Below, one piece after another: positions 7,552 to 15,404 of a DNA stretch of 64,000 nt. How positions within the stretch are numbered: position 1 is the stretch's first letter; the number at the start of each line of letters is the position of its first letter. The notes under the pieces were generated by a model. It saw only the letters and a program-made list of their open reading frames with translations, ran no database searches and had not been told where the DNA came from. This DNA is from Paenibacillus contaminans. Its GTDB lineage: Bacteria; Bacillota; Bacilli; Paenibacillales; NBRC-103111. The stretch lies in contig NZ_QMFB01000002.1 of the NCBI RefSeq assembly GCF_003285015.1, positions 124,001 through 188,000 of the forward strand. Direction: 5' to 3'. Position numbers and translations under genes: made by a program.

Positions 7552-10047
7552 ATGCCGGAGATTACTCCTGTGACGTCAACCGATACGGAGCTGTGGAAAA
7601 CTGACAATTTTTTAAAACCGATTGAAGGCAAAATCGAAACGCTGCGCCTGCTCAGCGTAGACGTATTCGACACGCTGCTGTTCCGCTGCTGCTCGCAACC
7701 GGCCGACGTGTTCTTGCAGGCGGGACGACAAGCGAAGCAAAACGGGCTGCTCGCGGAAGGCGTAACCCCCGAAACGTTTCGTACCTTGCGGATAACCGCG
7801 GAGCGGCAAGCGCGCGCGCTGGATCCGTTAGGCTGTGGCGAAATTACGCTGGAGCATATTTACGCCCAATTGCCTGCCGGCGTATGCGATGCTTCCCGCG
7901 TGAAGGAGCTCGAGCTGGAAGCGGAACGCGAGCTCTGCTATTTGAATCCGCATATGGCCTCGCTCATCCGCTTCTGCCAGCAACGCCGCATTGATGTGGC
8001 GCTCGTCAGCGACATGTATATGTCGCCGAACCAGCTTTCCTCGATTCTTAAGGCGAACGGTTTCGATCCGTTCAGGGTGGATGCGATTCTCGTCTCCTCC
8101 GTAGACGGCGGCGGCAAGTCGTCGGGCAAGCTTTTCGACGTGCTGCTCGAAGCCTTTCCGGGCATAAGACCCGGCGACGTCCTTCACATCGGCGACAATG
8201 TTGCGGCCGATGTGGACGGAGCAGCAAGCAGAGACATTCGTTCGATACATTACCCTGTCATACCGGAAACGCTCCAAAGTCCTCTGCATTGGGAATCGAT
8301 TCGGCATGGGGATGTCGCGCCCGCCGTCCGCTCGATTCGCAAGCTGGCCTCCGCCGCTGCGCCGGATAAGTTGGGGGAGAAAGAAAAATTTTTTTACCGC
8401 TTCGGCGCAGCCGTATTAGGGCCTTTCCTGCAAGGCTTTTGCGACTGGATTCTCGATATTTGCGAGAAGTCCGGCCGGACCGCCGTTCATCCGTTCATGC
8501 GGGAAGCGCATCTGCTCGGACCGATGCTGGAACGTTGCGCTGCCATGCGCGGACTGCCGATTAAGGTCGCACCGCTTTACATATCGCGGCAAGCGACGCT
8601 GCTCGCGGCAATGAGCGATTTTGGCGGCAAGGAGCTTGATAAAGTGTTGGCGCTCGGCGGCATTACGCTGAATGAACTGTTCAGGCTGCTTGGGCTCGAG
8701 GAGGATAACGGGCAACCCGTTCATTCCGCTTATTCCGCCGCCCAATTGAAGAGCGAAGCGTTAAACGCCTCCTCATTTGCAGCATATATGAAGTTGACCG
8801 TTCCCGAGAGCCGAAACATCCGCTTTGCCGAAGCTTCTTCTCCTTCGGCCAATGGCGAGAGCGTGTTCGACGCTTTACGAAGGTGCCTGCTCCAAGAAGA
8901 TACGCTGGAACGAATCAGGCATAAGATCGCGGAGCAGAGAAGCCTGCTTATCGGGCATATCCGGCAGCAATGCATTGGTGAGCCGGACAAGCTGATTACG
9001 GTCGATATCGGCTTCAACGGCACGATTCAATCGGCGCTGCAGGCCGCGCTCGACAACGAGGCCGCAGCCCATGACACGATCCACCTGATGGCGGTCGGCA
9101 CGGATAAAACGGCGGAATGGCTGCTGCGGGGGCTGGACATTCGCTGCTTTATCGGGGGCGGCGGGGAGCATAGCGAGCTTGCCAAAAGATTCGCGCGCAG
9201 CCCCGGCTTCACCGAGGAGCTGATGATGGGAGACTTCGGCTCCACGCTTCGCTACGAACGGCAAGCCGACGGCCGAATCGCGCCGGTTCTCGCCGAGCTC
9301 GTTCATCCGCCGGAGGAATTCCGCTGCAAAGAAGCATGCCACGAAGGCGTATTCGCGTTTCAGCGTTATTACGATTATTTGCGGCAACAAAAGCCGAAGT
9401 TACTCGGTACCCTTGGCGCGCGCGAATGGAGCTTAATCCTGCACCGCGCGATCGATATGCCGACGCCGGAGGAAGCCGCCGGCTTGGGCAGTCTGACCCA
9501 TCAGGACAACTTTGGCGGAGTCAGCGCCGAGCCGATTTGCGGGCCGATTCCGGAGCAATGGCTGGAACGAGGGAGCGAATTTTTTATCGATATGAGCAAC
9601 TTCGGGCCCAAAACGCTCAACGTTTATTGGCCGCAAGGCACCGCGACGCGGTACGCGCCTTTTTATTTGTACGGACGGTTCGCGAGGCAGGCCGATGCAT
9701 TCGGCGGCAGAATGCTGCTGTTCCATGTCATGAACCGTCTGGCGGAAGCCGGCATCCGTACGGTGCATTTGTTCGGTACTGGCCCCGTCGCCGATATGCT
9801 TATCCGGGAAGCGCAGCTTCACGGCATACGCGTCCGCGGCGTAATTGACCCGGCCGCTTCGCCTTCCACCAGGCAGCGCGGACCGTTCGAGCCCATATCG
9901 CTCGCCGAAGCCGCGGCCGAGAGCGATAACCACGTCTATGTCATCGCGAGCTTGACCTATATTTCCGAGTTCAAGGCTTTAATTGAAGAACGATATGCCG
10001 ATCTCCGGCCGGATAAACAGCCGAAGCTATTCGAACCGTTTGCTTGA
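7552..10047 (+). CDS. Large HAD-superfamily protein with a C-terminal nucleotide-binding-like domain
   Basis: 831 residues. The N-terminal 250 residues are a HAD hydrolase fold with all four motifs: DVFDTLLFR (motif I nucleophile), ALVSDMYMS (motif II), the Lys in GGGKSSGKLFD (motif III) and HIGDNVAADVDGA (motif IV). A long middle part follows (LLAAMSDFGG, then LITVDIGFNGTIQSALQAAL). The C-terminal 100 residues have a Rossmann-type strand-loop (VHLFGTGPVADMLIREAQ, then VRGVIDPA). Such HAD proteins are often found in polysaccharide gene clusters, and a glycosyltransferase lies convergently next door, so a role in glycan or surface-polymer assembly is inferred, not shown. Start at 7552 chosen because of GGAGGG 9 bases upstream. 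Confidence 0.75.
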   Translation: MPEITPVTSTDTELWKTDNFLKPIEGKIETLRLLSVDVFDTLLFRCCSQPADVFLQAGRQAKQNGLLAEGVTPETFRTLRITAERQARALDPLGCGEITLEHIYAQLPAGVCDASRVKELELEAERELCYLNPHMASLIRFCQQRRIDVALVSDMYMSPNQLSSILKANGFDPFRVDAILVSSVDGGGKSSGKLFDVLLEAFPGIRPGDVLHIGDNVAADVDGAASRDIRSIHYPVIPETLQSPLHWESIRHGDVAPAVRSIRKLASAAAPDKLGEKEKFFYRFGAAVLGPFLQGFCDWILDICEKSGRTAVHPFMREAHLLGPMLERCAAMRGLPIKVAPLYISRQATLLAAMSDFGGKELDKVLALGGITLNELFRLLGLEEDNGQPVHSAYSAAQLKSEALNASSFAAYMKLTVPESRNIRFAEASSPSANGESVFDALRRCLLQEDTLERIRHKIAEQRSLLIGHIRQQCIGEPDKLITVDIGFNGTIQSALQAALDNEAAAHDTIHLMAVGTDKTAEWLLRGLDIRCFIGGGGEHSELAKRFARSPGFTEELMMGDFGSTLRYERQADGRIAPVLAELVHPPEEFRCKEACHEGVFAFQRYYDYLRQQKPKLLGTLGAREWSLILHRAIDMPTPEEAAGLGSLTHQDNFGGVSAEPICGPIPEQWLERGSEFFIDMSNFGPKTLNVYWPQGTATRYAPFYLYGRFARQADAFGGRMLLFHVMNRLAEAGIRTVHLFGTGPVADMLIREAQLHGIRVRGVIDPAASPSTRQRGPFEPISLAEAAAESDNHVYVIASLTYISEFKALIEERYADLRPDKQPKLFEPFA

Positions 10048-10103
10048 TCGTTTTTTCGGCGAAAAACCGGTTGGAAGCAAGTCAGTTTTCCTACTCGACA
10101 AAA

Positions 10104-10146
10104 ACAGAAAAAAACAGCGACAGGTTATTCGCCTTCGCTGTTTTTG
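10104..10146 (-). terminator. Bidirectional terminator overlapping a stop codon
   Basis: AACAGCGA (10113-10120) pairs with TCGCTGTT (10135-10142). On the minus strand it is followed by a T-run, and the stop codon of the glycosyltransferase gene (10125-10127) lies inside its loop. On the plus strand it is followed by TTTTT-like sequence and can also end the 7552-10047 transcript. Confidence 0.75.
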
Positions 10147-10952
10147 GTGTTCATGCAGCGGTACCGGAACGGCGTTCCGTCCCACAGCAGACTCGTTTCG
10201 GCCTCCCTGCTTTTCACATCTTCCTCCTCCAGGAGAAGGAAAAAGTTTTTGGTCGGCAGCTCGCCCAGCCCGTGCTTGCGGGAAAGCTTGTCCAAATACG
10301 GCCGCATGTCCTCAAGCTGGCCCGACAAATTGTCCCCGCCTAGAGCGAACGCATATAGCACACCCGCCGCCGGCACCCTTCGGACCCGAAACGATTCCGA
10401 CACCCGCAGGAAAAAATCCCAATCCCAATAATGATAAACCTCGGTATCGAAAAATCCGATCGTTTCGTGAATCGACCGGCGATATAAGCATCCGGACGGC
10501 ACAAATGTGGAAAACCTGCGCATCGCTTCCAAATCATGCTCATAAGCGAACGTCCTTCGGCTTACCGGCAGGCGAACCCCTCCGCTCCAGTTGAATTCCA
10601 CGATTTCCACGTCGGAATAGACAAGATCGGAGTCCTCGATTCCGCGATGCATATTCTCGATATGCTCCGGCACAAGCAAATCGTCGTCGTCGCACAAAAG
10701 AATGAACTCGCCTTCGGCTTCCTCGACTCCCCTGTTGCGGGCGCGAACGTGTTTGCCGTTTGCTTCCATATCGATAACGCGGATAGAAAGCTCCCGATAG
10801 CAAGAGCAAAGCGCATCTACGGATACGCCGTTATCATTGACAATGATGATTTGCAAATTGCGATACGTTTGGCGGCTCAGCGACTCGAGCAGCTCGCCGA
10901 GCTCGCCGAGCCTGTTGTACGTCGGAATAACGACGGAAATAAGAGGCTGCAT
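10125..10952 (-). CDS. Family 2 glycosyltransferase
   Basis: 275 residues with the GT2 (GT-A fold) layout: the nucleotide-sugar entry strand LISVVIPTYNRLGELGELLE at the N-terminus, the variable loop IIIVNDNGVS, and the metal-binding acidic cluster FILLCDDDDLLVPEH at about residue 95. The second acidic motif, YWDWDFFLR, is near residue 180. Cytoplasmic, no membrane helix. It transfers a sugar from a nucleotide donor to an unknown acceptor. The start at 10952 fits the fold's N-terminus and an AAGGA site 10 bases upstream. It is convergent with the HAD-type gene; both may serve the same surface glycan. Confidence 0.88.
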   Translation of the reverse strand: MQPLISVVIPTYNRLGELGELLESLSRQTYRNLQIIIVNDNGVSVDALCSCYRELSIRVIDMEANGKHVRARNRGVEEAEGEFILLCDDDDLLVPEHIENMHRGIEDSDLVYSDVEIVEFNWSGGVRLPVSRRTFAYEHDLEAMRRFSTFVPSGCLYRRSIHETIGFFDTEVYHYWDWDFFLRVSESFRVRRVPAAGVLYAFALGGDNLSGQLEDMRPYLDKLSRKHGLGELPTKNFFLLLEEEDVKSREAETSLLWDGTPFRYRCMNTKNSEGE

Positions 10953-11213
10953 GATCCACGATTCCTTTCTATTGCCGGCAAACGTAAATTGTCGGAAGCC
11001 GACTAATGACAAACAAAGCCAATAATCTTAGTGAGATTGCTTTTATGTACTCTCTCATCGTATTGGAATGACATGCGGATGTAAAGTCATATCGAAAAAG
11101 CGCGAGATGCGCGAATACGGCTAATCCCCTCACGAAAAGGCAATACGCTGCTTTTTCCAACTGCCCTCTCCTCTCCCCGTCGCCCGTTGCTTGCATGCGC
11201 TGCAGATCGAAAA
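10953..11213. other. Gap without a recognised gene, upstream of the tandem array
   Basis: About 260 bases with no credible reading frame. It holds the leader of the glycosyltransferase gene. I see no hairpin with a T-run and no repeat copy here. Confidence 0.4.
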
Positions 11214-11488
11214 CGCCTGCTTGCAGCGGGGAACGGCTTCCTTTCCCCACCTGTAGTCCGAAATCACCTAGCTTGCAGCGGGTAACGGCTTCCTTTCTCC
11301 ACTTGTAGTCCGAAATCGCCTGCTTGCAACGGGGAACGGCTTCCTTTCCCCACCTGTAGTCCGAAAACGCCTGCTTGCAGCGGGTAACGGCTTCCTTTCC
11401 CCACCTGTAGTCCGAAAACGCCTGCTTGCAGCGGGTAACGGCTTCCTTTCCCCACCTGTAGTCCGAAAACGCCTGCTTGCAGCGGGTA
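11214..11488 (+). repeat. 51-bp tandem repeat array, five units plus a partial
   Basis: Units begin with CGCCTGCTTGCAGCGGG at 11214, 11265, 11317, 11368, 11419 and 11470 (the last is cut off after 19 bases). The last three full units are identical or nearly so; unit two has a one-base insertion. Because 51 is divisible by three, long frames run through on the minus strand with a 17-residue period, but none has a plausible start or a known domain. Two related but inverted half-units follow at 11519-11546 and 11571-11596. Confidence 0.9.
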
Positions 11489-11518
11489 TTTTGCTCGGTA
11501 CACCGGTAAATCCGTTCT

Positions 11519-11596
11519 CCAAGCAGGCGAAATCGGACTACTGCGTAAGACGAACCTCGATTCCTTGCTCCAAGTGGGCGTTTTCGGACTGCAGCG
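11519..11596 (-). repeat. Two inverted half-units related to the 51-bp array
   Basis: CCAAGCAGGCGAAATCGGAC and CAAGTGGGCGTTTTCGGAC match the reverse complement of the array's junction sequence (CAAGCAGGCG followed by TTTTCGGAC). They face the array, so transcripts or single strands could fold back on it. Confidence 0.6.
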
Positions 11597-11817
11597 TGTA
11601 GAGAGAGGCGCAATAGCAAGCTCGTTTCGAATTTTCAACTCCGTTCGCTCGATCATTCCTTTCGCGATTGAAGTAAATCGTCCAATCAGCCTTACAGGGA
11701 CGCCTTAAGAATCTTTCTTTATATCCAAGGATCACAGGCTATGATGAAAATAGGCACCGAATCGGCATTTTTCGAAAAAACGGCATTGGCGTCCTTTTAA
11801 GGACTGGCGTGTTTATC

Positions 11818-11904
11818 GGAAAATTTGAACGATTAACCAAAGACATAATTTCTGATGAGACAAACAAGAAATACCTCGACATATTAAATAAAGACCTTCC
11901 TTAA
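11818..11904 (+). pseudogene. Possible remnant of a regulator C-terminus (MarR-like)
   Basis: A short open stretch encodes GKFERLTKDIISDETNK, then a leucine-rich tail ending DILNKDLP and a stop. The pattern resembles the last helix of MarR-type regulators. No start, ribosome site or upstream domain is present, so at best it is a decayed fragment. Its 3' end overlaps the terminator of the NagA-like gene. Could also be chance. Confidence 0.2.
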
Positions 11905-11914
11905 GAAAGGTCTT
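11883..11914 (-). terminator. Rho-independent terminator of the NagA-like operon
   Basis: On the minus strand AAGACCTTTC pairs with GGAAGGTCTT around TTAA and is followed by TATTTAAT. It sits eight bases beyond the stop of the gene at 11922. Confidence 0.75.
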
Positions 11915-11921
11915 AGTCCCA

Positions 11922-13259
11922 TTATTTCCTTGTAAAAACGTTTATTCCGTTCTTGAAAGTAGCTTCAATGTCCAGCCTCTCCCCGTCCCAGCGAAACAAT
12001 ACGAGATCGGCTGGAGCGCCGGCGGACAATCCTTGCGAAGCGCTCCAGCCCATCAAGCCGGAGGGCACAACCGACGCGCTTTCCCATGCTTCGGCAAGTC
12101 CGCATATGCGATGCTTCACCATATGCGCGATGCAGTGGGGCAGCATCTGAGCCGAGCCGGCCAGCAGCTGCGCATTCCGCTTCAAATGCAGCCGGCCTTC
12201 CGACGTCAGCACGACCTCCCCGATAAGCGGATTATCATATTCTCCGGGCTCCATTCCGCTGTACTTTACAGCGTCGCTGACCAGAATGAGCTTTTCCCGC
12301 TTCGTTTTTCTCGCTACGTTTAGGAAAGACGCCGGAACATGAAAACCGTCCGCGATTACACAGGCATGAAGCGAATCGCTTGACAGCTGCTCCCAAATGT
12401 AATTGGGGTGCCGGGGGAGCGTGAGATGCGCTCCGTTGCCCAAATGCGTGGACAAAGTCGCCCCTGCTGCTATCGCATCGGCAATCTGCCGCGGGCTTGC
12501 CGACGTATGACCGATCGACACGATGACGCCGCTCTTGACGCAGCGCTCGATGAACGAAAGGGATTCCGGCCATTCCGGCGAAAGCGTGATCAGCTTGATT
12601 CTCCCTTCGGCAGCTTCCTGCCAGCGCTGAAACATCGTCCAATCCGGAGCAGTCACATGCTGCAGCGGATGCGCGCCGCGTGCTCCGTCCTCCGGCGAAA
12701 TAAACGGCCCTTCGACATGGATGCCGGGCATGGCAGCATTTGCAGCCGGATCCTCCCGGCAAGCTTGCGTTATATTTTGCAGCATGAGCCGGTATTGGAC
12801 GTCGCTATTGGTAACGATCGTAGGACAAAAGGCGGTAACCCCTTCTTTCCATACGGCTCGCGACATCCTTTTCAGCGTTTCGGTCTGCGGCTGCTCTTCA
12901 TTCACATCCATTCCCGCATACCCGTTGATATGCAAATCAACCAGGCCCGGCCCGACGAAGGGCAGTTCTTCACCGCAGGCCCGATACTCCGGCAATGGCT
13001 CGACCTCGGCGATAACGCCGTTTCGCATATGAATCCGCACGACAAGACCGCTTGCGTAATGTTTGCCTATGACGGAAGTAACGGAATTGAAGGCATTCCC
13101 TGCAATGCAGGCATCACCAGTATTGTCCGCATTCCCGCCATTACCCGCATCACCAGTATTACCGCCATTGCCCGCACTTCCCGCTTCCCCGCCGCTGACG
13201 GATAACAGGCCGTCGATCGCGCCTTCTCGGGCAGTGTCCCCGCCGAAATACTCACTCAT
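11922..13259 (-). CDS. nagA: N-acetylglucosamine-6-phosphate deacetylase-like amidohydrolase
   Basis: 445 residues. Family members remove the acetyl group from N-acetylglucosamine-6-phosphate in the cytoplasm. Visible landmarks: GPGLVDLHINGYAGMDV (metal-site His region), MPGIHVEGPFISPEDGARG, GHTSASPRQIADAI, THLGNGAH in place of the usual THLFNAM, VIADGFHVP, and the catalytic Asp in LILVSDAVKYSGM. The N-terminal 25-60 region carries an unusual Gly/Asn/Ala-rich insertion of about 35 residues not expected in this family. ATG 13259 overlaps the previous gene's stop (ATGAGTGA) and has GGAGGCGG upstream. The altered HLGNGAH motif suggests a related but not identical substrate. Last gene of a three-gene operon. 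Confidence 0.8.
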   Translation of the reverse strand: MSEYFGGDTAREGAIDGLLSVSGGEAGSAGNGGNTGDAGNGGNADNTGDACIAGNAFNSVTSVIGKHYASGLVVRIHMRNGVIAEVEPLPEYRACGEELPFVGPGLVDLHINGYAGMDVNEEQPQTETLKRMSRAVWKEGVTAFCPTIVTNSDVQYRLMLQNITQACREDPAANAAMPGIHVEGPFISPEDGARGAHPLQHVTAPDWTMFQRWQEAAEGRIKLITLSPEWPESLSFIERCVKSGVIVSIGHTSASPRQIADAIAAGATLSTHLGNGAHLTLPRHPNYIWEQLSSDSLHACVIADGFHVPASFLNVARKTKREKLILVSDAVKYSGMEPGEYDNPLIGEVVLTSEGRLHLKRNAQLLAGSAQMLPHCIAHMVKHRICGLAEAWESASVVPSGLMGWSASQGLSAGAPADLVLFRWDGERLDIEATFKNGINVFTRK

Positions 13260-14136
13260 TTTCCGCCTCCACACCGTTAAGCAACCCTCTGCCGAGCAGC
13301 TGCCGCAAACCCGCCAAGCTTAATGCCGAACCGTCCGCAGGTACGCCGCCTTGAGGCACATAGTGGGTCTCGATGCTGAACAATCCTTCGTAGCCGTCCC
13401 GCTCCAGCGCCTGCAGCTGTCCGATGTAGTCCACATCCCCCCGGCCGATCGGAACGCATGCGGCATCGCCGCCTTCACGGAAGAGAGAGTCTTTCAGATG
13501 TACGTGAGCCAAAACATGCTTCACGGCCTCATACCCGTCAGGAAATGCCTTAAGGCCCAAATAAGCTTCGTTGCCCGGATCCCATAATACTTTAAGAGCC
13601 GGGGAAGCCGTAAGGTCCGCTAACCGTCCCACTTCTTCCGCGCAGCCGCCGTTGCAGGAAGGCTCATTTTCCAGCAGCAGCAGCTTCCCCCTTTTTTCCG
13701 CGGTCTCAGCTGCCCGCTTCAAGTATTTCACAATGATGTCGTCATATTGTTCCGGTGATTGCTCCCGCCAAAACGAAAAAATTCGAATTCGCGAAGTACC
13801 CAGCAAATCGGCATAATCCAGCGCTTTCTCAAGCATTAGAAAATGACTGTCCACATCCTCCTCCGCCGACTGTCCGAACGTATCGCCTCCCGCAACCTTG
13901 CGGTTTCGATCAAGCGGACATTTAAAAACAGGCGAAGCGATTGCGGAAACAAAAAGTCCGTGCGCTTCGACACGTTTGCGTACGTGCATGACTTCTTCAG
14001 CCGTCAGCATCATCACATTTTTTCCGTCCACCATGCGGATTTCCACGTGCCGAAGGCCATGCTCCCGTATCCAGCTCAACGCTTCTTCCAGGCTGGGCGA
14101 AACCTCATCCGTAATAATTCCCAAACGATCCAACAT
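13252..14136 (-). CDS. Sugar phosphate isomerase/epimerase (xylose isomerase-like TIM barrel)
   Basis: 294 residues. The fold is recognised from LDRLGIITDEVSPSLEEAL at the N-terminus, RHVEIRMVDGKNVM, the acidic metal ligand region LLLENEPSCNGG, VLWDPGNEAYLG, HVLAHVHLKDS and the closing GLFSIETHYVP. These carry the Glu-Asp/His-Glu metal ligands typical of the family, which isomerises or epimerises keto-sugars. The start at 14136 is set by the conserved N-terminus and a GGGAG ribosome site; upstream in-frame codons lie outside the fold. It overlaps the NagA-like gene by eight bases. Substrate unknown. Confidence 0.85.
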   Translation of the reverse strand: MLDRLGIITDEVSPSLEEALSWIREHGLRHVEIRMVDGKNVMMLTAEEVMHVRKRVEAHGLFVSAIASPVFKCPLDRNRKVAGGDTFGQSAEEDVDSHFLMLEKALDYADLLGTSRIRIFSFWREQSPEQYDDIIVKYLKRAAETAEKRGKLLLLENEPSCNGGCAEEVGRLADLTASPALKVLWDPGNEAYLGLKAFPDGYEAVKHVLAHVHLKDSLFREGGDAACVPIGRGDVDYIGQLQALERDGYEGLFSIETHYVPQGGVPADGSALSLAGLRQLLGRGLLNGVEAENE

Positions 14137-14179
14137 CCGAATGCCGCTCCCTGTTTTAAAATATTTAGCTTCAGCCCTT

Positions 14180-15085
14180 TTATAAAAAGACGGTTTCGCC
14201 CGTTCGTCTGCTTTCATTGGCCGCTTCGAGAAAACGGACGATTTCGAGCATTTCCTCCGTCCCGACCGGCTGCTCGCCCGTGCGAAACATATGCATCGCC
14301 GCCTCCAGCAGTCCGGCCAAGGAAGGCTTCGGACTCGCATACAGATCGACAAACTGCGCCGCCGTTTCACGATGGATGAGTCCGCCGAACGCCCAGCTGC
14401 CCTTGCGGTTGCCGCGCGCGGTTCCGATTCGTCCGTCGCGCCATTCGCCGACGATCACTTCGTGATCTTCGTTCATCCGGACCGATACGCTGACGCAGCC
14501 TTTGCCCATGATCGCGTACAAGGCTTCAACCGTATGGATGCCGTACCAGAACAAAGGCGGCAGCGGCGGCTCGACCGGCATCGGACCGGAGCAATCCGCA
14601 CCGATGATAGCGCCGCCGCCCGTCTCCTTCAGCGCTTGAACAAGCGGCTCCGTATACCGCAGCGACGAGCAGCTGAACATCGGCACTTGCCATTTTGCGG
14701 CTGTCTCCGTAATGGCTCGCGCCTCCTCCGTACTAACGGCAAAAGGCTTGTCGATAAATACGGGCTTCCGGTACGGAGCGATGCGCGCAAACTGCTCCTG
14801 GTGAACGCGTCCGTCAACGGAGGTAAGCAGGATGGCGTCCGCCTCTTCCGCCACGCGCTCCATGCTTTCCGCAATCTGCACGCCGAAGTTGTCACGAAGC
14901 TGTTTCGTATACGTACCCACGCGCGAGCGGCTTAGCTCGAAATCGTCCGATCCGCCCGGATACGCGATCGTAAGCCGGCCCCCCGGCACATGAAACGGAT
15001 GCTCCGGATTGTTCAACAGATCGGCGAACAGCTCGCAATGCGACGTATCCAAGCCGATCATTCCTATTTTCAGCAGCTGTGTCAT
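14180..15085 (-). CDS. Gfo/Idh/MocA-family oxidoreductase
   Basis: 301 residues. Residues 1-120 are an NAD(P)-binding domain (KIGMIGLDTSHCELFADLL, then EEADAILLTSVDGRVHQEQF) and the family's catalytic Lys-Pro motif is seen in PVFIDKPFAVSTEEA. The remaining half is the substrate-binding domain with HTVEAL. Instead of the usual GxGxxG, the first loop reads GLDTSH, which is seen in a subgroup of the family. Likely oxidises a sugar, inositol or sugar-acid derivative. First gene of the minus-strand operon, 43 bases before the isomerase gene. Confidence 0.85.
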   Translation of the reverse strand: MTQLLKIGMIGLDTSHCELFADLLNNPEHPFHVPGGRLTIAYPGGSDDFELSRSRVGTYTKQLRDNFGVQIAESMERVAEEADAILLTSVDGRVHQEQFARIAPYRKPVFIDKPFAVSTEEARAITETAAKWQVPMFSCSSLRYTEPLVQALKETGGGAIIGADCSGPMPVEPPLPPLFWYGIHTVEALYAIMGKGCVSVSVRMNEDHEVIVGEWRDGRIGTARGNRKGSWAFGGLIHRETAAQFVDLYASPKPSLAGLLEAAMHMFRTGEQPVGTEEMLEIVRFLEAANESRRTGETVFL

Positions 15086-15243
15086 ACCAATGTTCCTCCC
15101 TTTACCGTTTATTTGTTATTTTGATGAAATGCAGCCCGCCATGTTGTTGTCTTCTAACTATGTATAATAGGGCAGAAACAAAAAATAAACGTGCCAAAAC
15201 AGAAAAAAAGCCGGTCATTTTATAACATTCGAACGATCAATTA
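15086..15243. other. Intergenic leader of the oxidoreductase-isomerase-NagA operon
   Basis: This AT-rich stretch upstream of the operon starting at 15085 has no reading frame worth calling. A TATAAT-like box (about 15165) is present on the plus strand, but no clear minus-strand promoter could be assigned. No catabolite-repression (cre) site was seen. Confidence 0.35.
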
Positions 15244-15270
15244 ATAAAAAAAGAGAACCCGCCGGTTCTC
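15244..15270 (-). terminator. Rho-independent terminator of the two-component system
   Basis: On the minus strand GAGAACC-GGCG-GGTTCTC is followed by seven T. It lies about 135 bases past the histidine kinase stop codon and separates the two-component genes from the following catabolic operon. Confidence 0.85.
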
Positions 15271-15404
15271 GAATTGCCGGTACAACGACCCGACTCAAGA
15301 AGGGAGTTCTGCTTATTCAATACGATGAAATTTTATCTATAAACGTGCAGCGGTCAAATTGTCGGTTCGCCAATCATTAAAGGAACGAGGGGAACCTCCC
15401 ATCC

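Noticed and set aside
11214-11488. CRISPR array
   Set aside because: Units are joined directly without spacers, unit length is 51, and no cas genes are nearby.
10969-11619. Minus-strand frame encoding 17-residue repeats (FSDYRWGKEAVTRCKQA)
   Set aside because: The period comes from the 51-bp DNA repeat being a multiple of three; other frames are equally open and no start signal or family was found.
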